Shown: in pieces, positions 36,388 to 47,097 of the stretch
How the letters are laid out: each line of letters starts with the position of its first letter
How positions within the stretch are numbered: position 1 is the first letter of the stretch
Origin: Gammaproteobacteria bacterium HGW-Gammaproteobacteria-15
Lineage (GTDB): Bacteria > Pseudomonadota > Gammaproteobacteria > Enterobacterales > Alteromonadaceae
Assembly (NCBI GenBank): GCA_002840125.1
Contig: PGZF01000005.1
Coordinates: forward strand, 186,001-250,000
Direction: 5' to 3'
Length of the DNA: 64,000 bases
Notes under the pieces: generated by a model
The model's input: the letters and a program-made list of their open reading frames with translations, nothing else
Database searches by the model: none
What the model was told of the DNA's origin: nothing
Position numbers and translations under genes: made by a program

Positions 36388-36816
36388 TTAAATATCTAAT
36401 ACTTGCGGTTGCTGAGCAGCATGCTGATGCTCGGCGCCGGCGTAAACTTTCAACTTACGGAACATAGCGCGGCCCAGTGGACCTTTTGGTAACATGCCTT
36501 TAATAGCAAGTTCCAGAACCATTTCTGGTTTCTTCGCGATCAATTTCTCGAAGCTGATTTCCTTAATACCACCAGGGAAGCCAGTGTGAGAATAATACAT
36601 TTTGTTCTGTGCTTTGTTGCCGGTAACAGCCACTTTTTCCGCATTTACTACGATGATGTAATCACCGGTATCCACGTGTGGGGTGTACTCTGGCTTGTGC
36701 TTACCACGTAAACGGGCAGCGATTTCTGTTGCGATACGACCCAGTGTTTTACCTGACGCATCAACAACGAACCAGTCGCGGGTTACGCTTTCTGGCTTAG
36801 CAGTAAAAGTTTTCAT
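36388..36816 (-). CDS. rplM: 50S ribosomal protein uL13
   Basis: 142 aa. [54 protein letters not shown] is diagnostic. First gene of the rplM-rpsI operon, with a long structured leader. In E. coli L13 represses its own operon through the leader, so similar feedback is possible here. Confidence 0.98.
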   Translation of the reverse strand: MKTFTAKPESVTRDWFVVDASGKTLGRIATEIAARLRGKHKPEYTPHVDTGDYIIVVNAEKVAVTGNKAQNKMYYSHTGFPGGIKEISFEKLIAKKPEMVLELAIKGMLPKGPLGRAMFRKLKVYAGAEHQHAAQQPQVLDI

Positions 36817-36847
36817 TTATCTATCCAAAAATAACTTAGTTACACCT

Positions 36848-36919
36848 GACACCGTGCAGGGCTGATGCAGCGGGTGTCGTTAGCGTACCCCTTCGAGTAC
36901 AAAAACTACCGGGCTAACG
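36848..36919 (-). promoter_or_regulatory. Structured mRNA leader of rplM-rpsI
   Basis: Two paired domains in the about 130-nt leader: CGTTAGC/GCTAACG (36919-36913 with 36884-36878) directly extended by an inner GTAC/GTAC stem, then GACACC/GGTGTC (36878-36873 with 36853-36848) with an inner TGCA/TGCA pairing. Both are perfect and abut, so they may stack coaxially. A role in L13 autoregulation is inferred by analogy with E. coli. Confidence 0.55.
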
Positions 36920-36952
36920 GCAGTATTAGGCTGTAACGTAGGCCGGGCGCGG

Positions 36953-36981
36953 ATTATATATTAACCAATTATAAAAATCAG
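36953..36981 (-). promoter_or_regulatory. Promoter of rplM-rpsI
   Basis: A consensus -10 TATAAT (36958-36953 on the minus strand) followed by a GC-rich discriminator (CCGCGCCCGG), as at stringently controlled promoters. The -35 region (near CTGATT at about 17 bp) is weak. Confidence 0.5.
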
Positions 36982-37019
36982 CACTCTGTACAGAAATTTC
37001 CGCTGAAATGGCAAAAAAG

Positions 37020-38111
37020 TTATGGCAGATGCGCTTTGGCCAAATACTCGCGTGATTGCATTTCCTGCAACCGGCTAATGCAGCGTTTAAACTCAAAATT
37101 CAAAATACCATCGCTGTATAGCTGTTCCAGCGCAGCTTCTGCCGAAATAATCAGCTTAACGTGGCGCTCATAAAACTCATCAACCAGAGCAATAAAACGC
37201 CGGGCTACGTCATCATTTTGCCGCCCCATTGCCTTCACTCCGGACAACAATACCGTATGGTAACAACGGCTTAATTCCATATAATCGTATTGGCTGCGCG
37301 CAGTTTCACACAGTTCAGAAAAATCAAACCAGACAATACCATCCGCCTCATGCCGGGCATGTAGTTTACGATTGGCCACCTCTATTTCGGCTTGCTGTTG
37401 GCGCGGTTCAACCGACAAGGCAGTAAAATACTGCAGCAAGTTAGTCTCAGCCTGTGTATCTAAGGGGGAGTGATATATCTCTGCTTTTTCCAGCGTACGC
37501 AGACGGTAGTCAATACCGCTGTCTACATTAACCGTTTGCGTATGCTGTTTAATTAACGCTATTGCAGGCAAAAATCGCGCGCGTTGCAAACCGTTGCGGT
37601 ACAGGCCATCCGGCTCAATATTTGACGTTGCCACCAGTGTAATGCCGCGCGCAAACAAGGCTTGCATTAAAGTACCGAGGATCATCGCATCAGTAATATC
37701 TGAGACAAAAAACTCGTCAAAGCACAGAATATCGGTTTCCTGCTTAAACTTGTCAGCTACTTTTTCCAACGGATCACTGACACCTTTGAGCAGTTTCAGC
37801 TCTTCGTGCACCCGGTGCATAAAGCGGTGAAAATGAATACGCATCTTGCGGCTACCCGGCAAACATTCATAAAAGGTATCTACCAGGTAGGTTTTACCAC
37901 GCCCAACTCCGCCCCAAAAATACAGACCTTTCAGCGGTTGCTGTGCAGTAGTCTTGCCTGTCAACCGCTGCCAGAGCGAAGGCGTTGCAGGCCGATGACT
38001 GACAATGTCATCATAAAGACGTTGCAACTGAGCAACAGCAAAAGCCTGCGCCGCATCATGCTGAAAATCGTCCCGCGTTAAATCTTGCTGGTATTTTTCT
38101 AGTGGTGTCAT
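37020..38111 (-). CDS. zapE: Cell-division ATPase ZapE (AFG1-like)
   Basis: 363 aa. AAA-type ATPase linked to Z-ring stability under stress. Walker A GGVGRGKTYLVD (about 68-79), Walker B DILCFDEFFV, sensor VATSNIEPDGLY. N-terminal LEKYQQDLTRDDFQHDAAQAFAV is typical. Upstream of rplM and divergent from zapG, the standard gammaproteobacterial order. Confidence 0.95.
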   Translation of the reverse strand: MTPLEKYQQDLTRDDFQHDAAQAFAVAQLQRLYDDIVSHRPATPSLWQRLTGKTTAQQPLKGLYFWGGVGRGKTYLVDTFYECLPGSRKMRIHFHRFMHRVHEELKLLKGVSDPLEKVADKFKQETDILCFDEFFVSDITDAMILGTLMQALFARGITLVATSNIEPDGLYRNGLQRARFLPAIALIKQHTQTVNVDSGIDYRLRTLEKAEIYHSPLDTQAETNLLQYFTALSVEPRQQQAEIEVANRKLHARHEADGIVWFDFSELCETARSQYDYMELSRCYHTVLLSGVKAMGRQNDDVARRFIALVDEFYERHVKLIISAEAALEQLYSDGILNFEFKRCISRLQEMQSREYLAKAHLP

Positions 38112-38237
38112 CTGAGTACTACTTGAAAGCTGGCACGCCGAGCCCTAAATAAGAGCATTAATAGTAACATGCCTTACCACTCTGGATAAGAAGTTAGGTT
38201 ACACTTATTACTGAATTTACCCCCCGCAGGAGTTGTT

Positions 38238-38678
38238 ATGGAATATATGTACGCTGCAGCCTGGCTTGTTGCCGGTTTAGTGATAGGTGCAGGCATCGCA
38301 CGCTGGTTAACGCTGAAACAGTTTAACAGGCATAAATTGCAACTGGAGCTGGAGGAAAGCCAAACCCAGTTAAAGCAATACCGGCACGATGTTTCAGAAC
38401 ATCTGGAAACCACCAACCAACTAATGACACAGCTGCAGGACAATTACGCCCGCATTGCCCGCCATATTGCCGACTCTAAAATGCAGTTGGTAGAGCGCCC
38501 GACAGAATCGGTGCGTCAGGATATTAACTACCTGTCCGGTGATACCGCCGCCTACATCCGCCAATCACTAAATCAAATTGACGAAAAGCGCCGTGTTTAT
38601 TCTACTGCAGAGCAACAACCGCGTGATTATTCCGGTGAAGCCAGCGGCCTTATTAAGGAACGTAAATCTGCAGAATAA
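38238..38678 (+). CDS. zapG: Membrane-anchored cell-division factor ZapG (YhcB, DUF1043)
   Basis: 146 aa. One N-terminal transmembrane helix (YAAAWLVAGLVIGAGIARWL) followed by a long coiled coil (KLQLELEESQTQLKQYRHDVSEHLETTNQLMTQLQDNYARI), the usual YhcB architecture. Implicated in envelope growth and division in E. coli. Sits between zapE and degQ as in relatives. Confidence 0.93.
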   Translation: MEYMYAAAWLVAGLVIGAGIARWLTLKQFNRHKLQLELEESQTQLKQYRHDVSEHLETTNQLMTQLQDNYARIARHIADSKMQLVERPTESVRQDINYLSGDTAAYIRQSLNQIDEKRRVYSTAEQQPRDYSGEASGLIKERKSAE

Positions 38679-38765
38679 TTTGTTACACAAAGCAAAACTG
38701 TCAGCTGAACTTTTTTTATTACGACACGTTCTTAGTCGCACAATGTTAAAGGAGACTATTACGCT

Positions 38766-40115
38766 ATGAATAAGAAATTGTCATTGCTTGGCGCAGCTGT
38801 TGCTGCCAGTCTGTTGTTGACAACGCCACAACCGGCAGATGCGAGAATACCGCTGTTCTCATCAGGGCAGGAAATGCCTACTCTGGCACCGATGCTCGAA
38901 CAGGCAACACCGGCAGTGGTACATATTTCGGTTGAAGGTAGCCGCGAGGTACGTCAGCGTTTACCTGAAGCTTTCCGCTATTTCTTTGGCCAGCGCGGCC
39001 AGGGAGAGTACCGCGAAGAGCGACCTTTTAAAGGTCTGGGCTCTGGCGTGGTGATTGACGCCGACAAAGGTTATATCGTTACCAATAACCACGTTATTCA
39101 GGATGCTAAGGACATTGAAGTACGGTTAAAAGATGGCCGTACTTTTAAAGCGAAAAAACTTGGTGCCGATCCGGAAAGCGATATCGCCTTGCTACAGATT
39201 GAAGCGAAAAAGCTGGTGCAAATTCCGCTGGCCGACTCAGACAAAATCCGGGTGGGCGATTTTGCTATTGCCATTGGCAACCCTTTTGGCCTGGAGCAAA
39301 CGGTTACTTCCGGTATTATCAGTGCCCTGGGTCGCGGCGGTTTGGGTATAGAAGGCCTGGAAGATTTTATCCAAACCGATGCGGCGATTAACAGTGGTAA
39401 CTCTGGTGGCGCTTTGGTCAACCTGCGCGGCGAGCTCATTGGTATTAACACCGCTATTCTCGGACCAAACGGCGGCAATATTGGTATTGGTTTTGCCATT
39501 CCGGCCAATATGATGAAAAACCTGGTTGATCAAATTATCGAACATGGCGAAATTCGTCGCGGCAGCTTAGGTATCCGTGGTGGTGACGTAAATGCCGAAC
39601 TAACAGAAGCGATGAACTTAAGTGTTAGCCGTGGGGCTTTTGTTAACGAAGTTCTACCCGATAGTGCGGCAGAAAAAGCCGGTTTAAAATCCGGTGACGT
39701 TATTGTCAGCATGAATGGCAACAGGATCAGCTCCTTTTTGGAACTGCGCGCTAAAGTGGGTACTCTGGGCGCTGGCCGGGAAGCTAAACTTGGCATATTA
39801 CGTGATGGCAAAGAGCGCACTGTAACAGTGAAGTTGCAGGAGTTAGCCAGTGGCCAGGTAGCGGCAAATCAGATGCATCCTATGCTGGATGGCGCCGAGT
39901 TATCTAACGTTAATGGCGGCGTAAAGATTGATACCGTAGCCAATAACTCACCGGCAGCTCAGATAGGCTTACTGGCAGATGATGTAATCATCGGTGTAAA
40001 CCGTCAGCGTATTACCAATCTGGCTGAACTGCGCAAAGCACTGGAAAACCGCAGTGGTGTAGCAGCACTGAATATTCAGCGCGGTAATACTACTCTTTAT
40101 GTGTTAATTCGCTGA
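38766..40115 (+). CDS. degQ: Periplasmic serine protease DegQ/DegP
   Basis: 449 aa. Signal peptide 1-26 (cleavage after ADA), trypsin-like domain with His in TNNHVI, Asp in SDIALLQIE and Ser in GNSGGALVN, then two PDZ domains (about 255-345 and 370-445). Degrades or refolds misfolded envelope proteins. The Q-linker loop LA is short (RYFFGQRGQGEYREERP), favouring DegQ over DegP. Followed by degS with a long hairpin between them. Confidence 0.94.
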   Translation: MNKKLSLLGAAVAASLLLTTPQPADARIPLFSSGQEMPTLAPMLEQATPAVVHISVEGSREVRQRLPEAFRYFFGQRGQGEYREERPFKGLGSGVVIDADKGYIVTNNHVIQDAKDIEVRLKDGRTFKAKKLGADPESDIALLQIEAKKLVQIPLADSDKIRVGDFAIAIGNPFGLEQTVTSGIISALGRGGLGIEGLEDFIQTDAAINSGNSGGALVNLRGELIGINTAILGPNGGNIGIGFAIPANMMKNLVDQIIEHGEIRRGSLGIRGGDVNAELTEAMNLSVSRGAFVNEVLPDSAAEKAGLKSGDVIVSMNGNRISSFLELRAKVGTLGAGREAKLGILRDGKERTVTVKLQELASGQVAANQMHPMLDGAELSNVNGGVKIDTVANNSPAAQIGLLADDVIIGVNRQRITNLAELRKALENRSGVAALNIQRGNTTLYVLIR

Positions 40116-40123
40116 TAGCAAAG

Positions 40124-40156
40124 GTTTAAGCAGTAGCCAATGGCTACTGCTTAAAC
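40124..40156. repeat. 33-bp perfect inverted repeat between degQ and degS
   Basis: GTTTAAGCAGTAGCCA, one base, then its exact reverse complement. It forms a 16-bp stem starting 9 bp after the degQ stop. No T-tract follows, so it is not a standard terminator; an mRNA-stabilising or partial-attenuation role is possible. Confidence 0.8.
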
Positions 40157-40208
40157 AATATTAATGCTATGCTAGCCTGACCTTAACTTTGCAGATAAAT
40201 CAGAACCC

Positions 40209-41285
40209 GTGGCCAAATTTTTGTTTTTTTTGCTTAAAAGCATCGCCTACGGGCTCGCATTAGCCTTTCTGCTGATGCTGGTATTTCCATCTTTTAATCA
40301 TCTGTCAATGCCGCTATTTAAAACTGACGAAGTTAGCGAAGATAACCCCCCTGTCAGCTATGCTAAGGCAGTGCGGCGTGCAGCACCTGCTGTAGTGAAT
40401 GTTTACACGCGCAGCACCCTGGTTGATCCCCGTTCTTTACGCCCACGCACCATAGAACGCCAGGAGCTGGGTTCTGGCGTAGTAATGAGCTCACAAGGCT
40501 ATATTCTGACCAACTACCACGTTGTCTACGGAGCTGATCATATTGAAATTGCTTTGCAGGATGGCCGCTGGCTGGAAGCGGTACTGATTGGCCAGGACGA
40601 ACTCACCGATCTGGCCGTATTGTATGTGCAGGCTGAAAATTTACCGGTGATTCCGCAAGATACCGAGCTGGATCCACAAGTGGGTGATGTAGTACTGGCA
40701 ATAGGCAATCCGCTCAATCTGGGGCAAACCATTACTCAGGGCATTATCAGTGCCAATGGCAACACCGGTTTAAGTTCACGCGGTTATATCGACTTTATGC
40801 GGATGGATGCAGCCATAAACCGGGGTAACTCTGGCGGCGCCCTGGTAAACAGTAACGGCACACTGGTGGGTATTAATGCTGCCGCTTTTCAGCTGGAAAA
40901 TCAGGACATTCAGGGTATTTTCTTTGCTATACCCTATAAACTTGCGCTAAATGTTATGCAGAAACTGATAAAGCATGGCAAAGTTACCCGCAGCCACCTT
41001 GGCGTGTCAGGTGATGCAGTCGTCAATGCCGCCGGCGACCGGTTAATATCATCAGGCCAGACGTTATACGGCCTTAGCATTACCTCGGTGAACGCCAACG
41101 GCCCGGCTGCAGAAGCGGGTTTACAAACCGGTGATATCATTCTGGAAATTGCTGGTAAACGCTTTAGCAGCGTACAGCAGGCATTGAATATGATTGCAGA
41201 GACCGCCCCAAACAGCGAGCTGATGCTGACCATTGACCGTAATAATCAGCAATTGGATATTAAAGCCGTTACCCGCGAATTACGC

Positions 41286-41291
<6 letters not shown>
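40209..41291 (+). CDS. degS: Inner-membrane sensor protease DegS
   Basis: 360 aa from a GTG start. One N-terminal transmembrane helix (IAYGLALAFLLMLVF), protease domain with His (TNYHVV), Asp (TDLAVLYV) and Ser (NRGNSGGALVN), and a single PDZ domain (about 265-355). Starts the sigma-E cascade by cleaving RseA when PDZ binds outer-membrane protein C-termini. One PDZ and the membrane anchor distinguish it from DegQ. Confidence 0.95.
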
Positions 41292-42564
<1,273 letters not shown>

Positions 42565-42567
42565 TTA

Positions 42568-42825
42568 CTACATCGGAGGGTTAAGAAGTTTTTCTCTACG
42601 CCACTGCTGCGGTGTAAAGGTCTTAATGCTGACAGCATGGATAGAACCATCAGCTATCGCAGCCATTAAAGGTGCATAAATCATTTGTTGCTGTTTAACA
42701 CGGCTGACATCAGTAAAACAATCGCCCACTGCAATCACTGCATAATGAGAACCGTCAGCAGTCACTCTGACTTCAGCTAACTGCAATTGCTCAGTCAACA
42801 GTTGCTCAATCTGTTTTATTTCCAA
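42568..42825 (-). CDS. ibaG: BolA-family protein IbaG (YrbA)
   Basis: 85 aa. BolA fold with VRVTADGSHYAVIAVGDCFTDVSRVKQQQMIYAPL and IHAVSIKTFTPQQW. The conserved Cys (GDCF) and His (IHAV) of the class I interface with monothiol glutaredoxin are present. Located between mlaB and murA as in E. coli. Confidence 0.93.
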   Translation of the reverse strand: MEIKQIEQLLTEQLQLAEVRVTADGSHYAVIAVGDCFTDVSRVKQQQMIYAPLMAAIADGSIHAVSIKTFTPQQWRREKLLNPPM

Positions 42826-42834
42826 AGTTAAACC

Positions 42835-43128
42835 TTAATCTATAACAGGCAATAACGCCCTGACAGCACTGACATCCGCTAATGATAACAGCTGTTGTGG
42901 TACATTACATAATGCTACAGAAACCCCTTGGCTTTTTGCTACTGCCAGTTGCTGCAGTAACCAGGCCAGGCCTGCGGTATCAACGTTATTCAGTGCGGTA
43001 AAATCAAACCGCACCGAACCTTGCAGGCTATTTAACAGGGTAAAGGGTGAATACAGCATTAACGTATCACGATTTAACGCACCGGTAAAACGCAAACTGT
43101 CGCCGTCCTGCACGATGTTTAACGTCAC
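42835..43128 (-). CDS. mlaB: STAS-domain protein MlaB
   Basis: 97 aa, a single STAS domain: VRFDFTALNNVDTAGLAWLLQQL with the conserved NVDTAG segment (the Thr next to Ala-Gly is the regulatory position). Cytoplasmic stabiliser of the MlaF ATPase in the phospholipid transporter. Overlaps mlaC by 4 nt. Confidence 0.9.
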   Translation of the reverse strand: MTLNIVQDGDSLRFTGALNRDTLMLYSPFTLLNSLQGSVRFDFTALNNVDTAGLAWLLQQLAVAKSQGVSVALCNVPQQLLSLADVSAVRALLPVID

Positions 43129-43778
43129 TTTTCTTCTACCTTAGCAATGGGTGCTTTCGCTTTCTCAATCAGCATAGTGGTAACGCTGTTAAGACCTTGC
43201 TGACGGATCAGGTTACCCAGCTCAGCTCTTTTGCTATCGAGCAATGATATGCCTTCGGCTACCATATCAAACACCAGCCAGTTATCGGTATCTTTACCAC
43301 GGCGCAGCTTAAACTCAATATTAATATCGGGTTTGCCAGGGTCGATAACCCGGGTTCTGATAGAAATGATTTTCTGATTTTCAGCAATGCGGCCCGGCTC
43401 AATCATCACTTTTTGATCACGATACTGGGTAAACACACCGGCGTAAGTGGCAACCATATAGCTTTGAAACGCATCAACAAACGCCAGTAAATCTTCTCTT
43501 GGTGTATTACGCAGATCAGCACTGTTACCAATAACGCGTAGTGCGGCGTAGCGGCTGTCAATATAAGGCACCAGTTCTTCATTAACAATCAGTCGCAATG
43601 TTTCAGGATCTGCCTGGATTTTGCTTTGGTCCTGGGCAATACGGCTAAACGTTTTGTCTGCCAGCACTTCCATCATCTTGTATGGATCGGTATAGGTGTC
43701 TGTCGATGCGTTCGCAGAAGAAGTGTAGCCGCTTACAGCGACCAGAAAAGCTATTAAGAATGCATAAAGTTTCATCAT
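43125..43778 (-). CDS. mlaC: Periplasmic phospholipid carrier MlaC
   Basis: 217 aa with a signal peptide (cleavage near ANA, about 24). The rest is the Ttg2D/MlaC fold (DPYKMMEVLADKTFSRI, VNEELVPYIDSRYAALRVIG, VFDMVAEGISLLDSKRAELGNLIRQQG). Ferries phospholipids between MlaA-porin complexes and MlaFEDB. Overlaps mlaD by one base. Confidence 0.95.
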   Translation of the reverse strand: MMKLYAFLIAFLVAVSGYTSSANASTDTYTDPYKMMEVLADKTFSRIAQDQSKIQADPETLRLIVNEELVPYIDSRYAALRVIGNSADLRNTPREDLLAFVDAFQSYMVATYAGVFTQYRDQKVMIEPGRIAENQKIISIRTRVIDPGKPDINIEFKLRRGKDTDNWLVFDMVAEGISLLDSKRAELGNLIRQQGLNSVTTMLIEKAKAPIAKVEEK

Positions 43779-44242
43779 CAGTTCCCGCGGTTAAATAAGA
43801 ATTGTCCAATCAGCTCTTCCAGTACCAACGCTGACTTGGTATCTTCGATGTAGTCACCATCAACCAGAATTTCAACGGTTTCGTCCAGAAAACCCGGCTG
43901 TAACCCTAAGTATTGTTCGCCCAGCAAGCCAGATGTCAGAATTGCCAGGGTACTGGTTTCCGGGAAATTACTGTAATCGCTGTTAATTTCCAGCGTTACT
44001 ACCGGTGTGTAATAGGTGGTATCCAGTTGTATTGCCGCCACGCGGCCCACCACTACGCCACCTACTTTTACCGGTGAACGTACTTTTAACCCACCGATAT
44101 TCTCAAACTTTGCATGCAAGCGGTAATTCTGACTACTACCGCCCATGCCGGTGCTGGCAACTTGCAACGACAACATCAGAAATGCTGCTATGGCTAATAC
44201 GATGAAGCAACCTACTAAAATTTCAATTTTCCGTGTGGTCAT
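43778..44242 (-). CDS. mlaD: MCE-domain protein MlaD
   Basis: 154 aa from the ATG at 44242, one base after the mlaE stop; an in-frame ATG four codons earlier overlaps mlaE. One transmembrane helix (ILVGCFIVLAIAAFLML) and a single MCE domain (YRLHAKFENIGGLKVRSPVKVGGVVVGRV...LTSGLLGEQYLGLQPG). Forms the hexameric lipid channel of the Mla complex. Confidence 0.95.
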   Translation of the reverse strand: MTTRKIEILVGCFIVLAIAAFLMLSLQVASTGMGGSSQNYRLHAKFENIGGLKVRSPVKVGGVVVGRVAAIQLDTTYYTPVVTLEINSDYSNFPETSTLAILTSGLLGEQYLGLQPGFLDETVEILVDGDYIEDTKSALVLEELIGQFLFNRGN

Positions 44243-44243
44243 G

Positions 44244-45026
44244 TTATCCACCAAACATTAATGCAGTTAAAATAAAGTCAAAACCCAACACTGCCAGCGA
44301 TGCAGTAACAACAGTTTGTGTTGTTGCCCGGCTGATACCCTCAGATGTGGGCACAGCGTCATAGCCTTTGTGCAGAGCAATCCAGATAACGATAAGAGCG
44401 AATACGATACTTTTTATGATGCCGTTGATAACATCGTCATAAAAGTCGACATTTGCCTGCATAGCAGACCAGTAACCACCGCTGTCAACGCCAAGCCAGT
44501 CAACACCCACCAGATGCCCGCCCAGAATACCAACAGCAGTAAAAATCATCGCCAGTAATGGCAAACTAATTACGCCAGCCCAGAAGCGTGGTGCAATAAT
44601 GCGCCGCAGTGGGTCTACTGCCATCATTTCCATGCTGGACAGTTGCTCTGTAGCTTTCATCAGGCCAATTTCCGCCGTTAATGCACTACCCGCCCGTCCG
44701 GCAAACAGCAATGCAGCAACCACAGGCCCCAGCTCGCGTAACAAACTTAATGCCACTAAAGGCCCAAGCATTTGCTCAGCGCCAAACTTCACCAATACAG
44801 TGTAGCCCTGTAACGCCAGCACCATACCGATAAACAAACCGGATACCAGAATAATCAGTAAAGACAGTACACCAATAACATAAAGCTGCTTTATCAGTAA
44901 CGGTAAACCTTTGCGAATATTCGGAATACCAATAATAGCGCCGAACAACATAATGCCTGCACGGCCAAAGCCGGCAATGCTGTTAATGGTTGCCGCGCCC
45001 AGTTGCTGTAACTTATCTGCAATCAC
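44244..45026 (-). CDS. mlaE: Mla transporter permease MlaE
   Basis: 260 aa. MlaE/DUF140 permease: a membrane-hugging N-terminal helix then five transmembrane helices; [25 protein letters not shown] is the signature. It couples MlaF ATPase to lipid movement through MlaD. Overlaps mlaF by 4 nt. Confidence 0.96.
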   Translation of the reverse strand: MIADKLQQLGAATINSIAGFGRAGIMLFGAIIGIPNIRKGLPLLIKQLYVIGVLSLLIILVSGLFIGMVLALQGYTVLVKFGAEQMLGPLVALSLLRELGPVVAALLFAGRAGSALTAEIGLMKATEQLSSMEMMAVDPLRRIIAPRFWAGVISLPLLAMIFTAVGILGGHLVGVDWLGVDSGGYWSAMQANVDFYDDVINGIIKSIVFALIVIWIALHKGYDAVPTSEGISRATTQTVVTASLAVLGFDFILTALMFGG

Positions 45027-45826
45027 CTGGTTAACTCCATTAGTTCCTGCTCGTATGGTGCGGCTTTGAAATGGAATGGCACAGCGCCATCGGCTTCGCC
45101 TTTGAGGAACTGCTGCACCAATGCTGACGGATCATTACGCAATTGCTCCGGCGTACCCTGCCCGATCACTGTTTGTTCTGCAACAACATAAACATAATCA
45201 GCGATACTCATCACTTCAGTTACGTCGTGCGATACCACAACAGATGTCAGCCCCAGCGCATTATTTAGTGAGCGGATAAGCCGTACAATTACCCCCATTG
45301 AAATAGGGTCCTGGCCGGCGAAAGGCTCATCGTACATAATCAGCTCAGGGTCCAGCGCTATTGCTCTGGCCAGTGCAGCGCGTCTTGCCATACCGCCGGA
45401 CAACTCAGCAGGCATTAAATCGCGGGCACCACGTAAGCCAACAGCTTCGAGTTTCATCAGTACAACCAACCGGATTAATGCTTCAGGTAAGCGTGTATGC
45501 TCACGGATCGGGAACGCCACATTGTCAAATACAGACATCTCGGTAAACAGAGCGCCGCTTTGAAACAACATACTCATCTTCTTACGCGCCTGATACAGTT
45601 CCCGCCGTGACAAAGCAGGAATATTTTGCCCTTCAAACAAAATTTTGCCACTGTCAGGCTTCAACTGGCCACCAATTAAGCGCAACAACGTGGTTTTACC
45701 TATCCCACTTGGCCCCATAATGGCAGTAACCTTACCACGGGCAAACTGCATATTTAAATCACGGTAAATTATCCGCTCACCTCTGCTAAAGGTCAGGTGC
45801 TGGATATCAATTAGCGTATCAGCCAA
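45023..45826 (-). CDS. mlaF: Mla transporter ATPase MlaF
   Basis: 267 aa when started at the TTG at 45826, which has GGAGAG 6 nt upstream and gives the usual family length (E. coli 269). The ATG 31 codons further up would add a non-conserved extension. ABC ATPase: Walker [10 protein letters not shown], signature LSGGMARR, Walker [10 protein letters not shown]-loop VVSHD. First gene of the Mla operon and divergent from yrbG. Confidence 0.93.
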   Translation of the reverse strand: MADTLIDIQHLTFSRGERIIYRDLNMQFARGKVTAIMGPSGIGKTTLLRLIGGQLKPDSGKILFEGQNIPALSRRELYQARKKMSMLFQSGALFTEMSVFDNVAFPIREHTRLPEALIRLVVLMKLEAVGLRGARDLMPAELSGGMARRAALARAIALDPELIMYDEPFAGQDPISMGVIVRLIRSLNNALGLTSVVVSHDVTEVMSIADYVYVVAEQTVIGQGTPEQLRNDPSALVQQFLKGEADGAVPFHFKAAPYEQELMELTR

Positions 45827-46109
45827 ACTATTCTCTCCGCTTATCGCAGCTATACTGCTTGCTGCGCCCCACAACCTGATAATGGCAGACAATATACATA
45901 CATTAGTGTATGTTTTCAATCAGACTGCTGCTAAAGTTGTATTATTGTAAACGTGTTCAGGCTTAAAGTCGTTACATAAAATCGTAACAAAATATGCGAA
46001 AAATCGATCTTGGCGCCAAATGGCAGCTTTTTTTGCAATTCGCGCCGATAAGCAGGAAAATACCACACGATATCTTACAGAAAACTTACACAGAACAGGG
46101 AACTACATA

Positions 46110-47087
46110 GTGTCACCTTTGCTACTCGCTATTATATTTGTCATTGTTGGCCTGGTCCTGTTGCTGTGGAGTGCAGATCGTTTTGTTTTTGGCGCCTCTT
46201 CTGTAGCCCGATCTGCTGGCATCTCCCCGATGATAATTGGCCTGACAATAGTAGCCATGGGCTCCTCTGCACCGGAAATGCTGGTTTCAGCTAATGCTGC
46301 CTGGCATGGCCGCCTCGATACCTCTGTCGGTAATGCGCTTGGTTCTAATATCACCAATATTTTACTGGTTATCGGCGCCGCTGCGCTGTTAAAACCTATT
46401 GCGGTCTCTTCACTTACGTTAAAACGTGAATATCCGCTGGTGTTGCTGTGTACATTGCTTGGCTATTACTTTATTTCCGATGACTACTTAAGCCGTACCG
46501 AAGGTATTATGTTGTTGGTCGCCTTTACCGGCTTTTTGTGTTTAATGGTGTACTGGGGTAAACACGCCAGCAGTGATGACCCCTTAATCAGTGAAATAAA
46601 TAGTGAAATACCTGACTATGCGCCGCTGCCTAAAGCCTTGGTATGGGTGTTTATTGGGCTGGTAGTGTTGCTGGCCAGCTCACAGTTATTGGTACATGGT
46701 GCGGTGACAATAGCCCGTTATGCCGGGATGAGCGATTTGGTAATAGGCCTGACCATTATTGCTATAGGCACCAGCTTACCTGAATTGGCAGCCAGTATTA
46801 TTGGTATTCTTAAAGGCGAAGATGACCTGGCGCTGGGTAATATTATCGGCTCAAATATTTTTAATATTCTGGCAGTTATGGGGTTGGGTGCAGTGATACA
46901 TCCGTCAGTACTGGACCCTATGGCCGGCAGCCGTGACAGCTACGTTATGATAGGTGCCACCCTGCTTATGCTGGTAATGTCATTTCGTTTTGGCCGTATC
47001 CGGCGGATAAACCGCATAGAAGGTTTACTGCTGCTGGCAGGTTTTGTTGGTTATCAGTACCTGCTGTTTACCACTATACTGGCTTGA
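46110..47087 (+). CDS. yrbG: Calcium/sodium antiporter family protein YrbG
   Basis: 325 aa from the GTG at 46110 (AGGGA 7 nt upstream), the same length as E. coli YrbG; the 30-codon extension to the ATG at 46020 looks untranslated. Two homologous halves of five transmembrane helices each, with alpha repeats GSSAPEMLVSANA and GTSLPELAASI carrying the acidic ion-binding residues. Ion specificity is inferred. Starts the yrbG-kdsD-kdsC-lptCAB cluster, divergent from mlaF. Confidence 0.93.
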   Translation: MSPLLLAIIFVIVGLVLLLWSADRFVFGASSVARSAGISPMIIGLTIVAMGSSAPEMLVSANAAWHGRLDTSVGNALGSNITNILLVIGAAALLKPIAVSSLTLKREYPLVLLCTLLGYYFISDDYLSRTEGIMLLVAFTGFLCLMVYWGKHASSDDPLISEINSEIPDYAPLPKALVWVFIGLVVLLASSQLLVHGAVTIARYAGMSDLVIGLTIIAIGTSLPELAASIIGILKGEDDLALGNIIGSNIFNILAVMGLGAVIHPSVLDPMAGSRDSYVMIGATLLMLVMSFRFGRIRRINRIEGLLLLAGFVGYQYLLFTTILA

Positions 47088-47097
47088 TGGAAGCAAT

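Noticed and set aside
45827..45919. N-terminal extension of MlaF to an upstream ATG
   Set aside because: The extra 31 residues are not part of the ABC domain; the TTG at 45826 has GGAGAG at good spacing.
46020..46109. N-terminal extension of YrbG to an upstream ATG
   Set aside because: The extension is charged and not family-like; the GTG at 46110 has a ribosome-binding site and gives the standard length.
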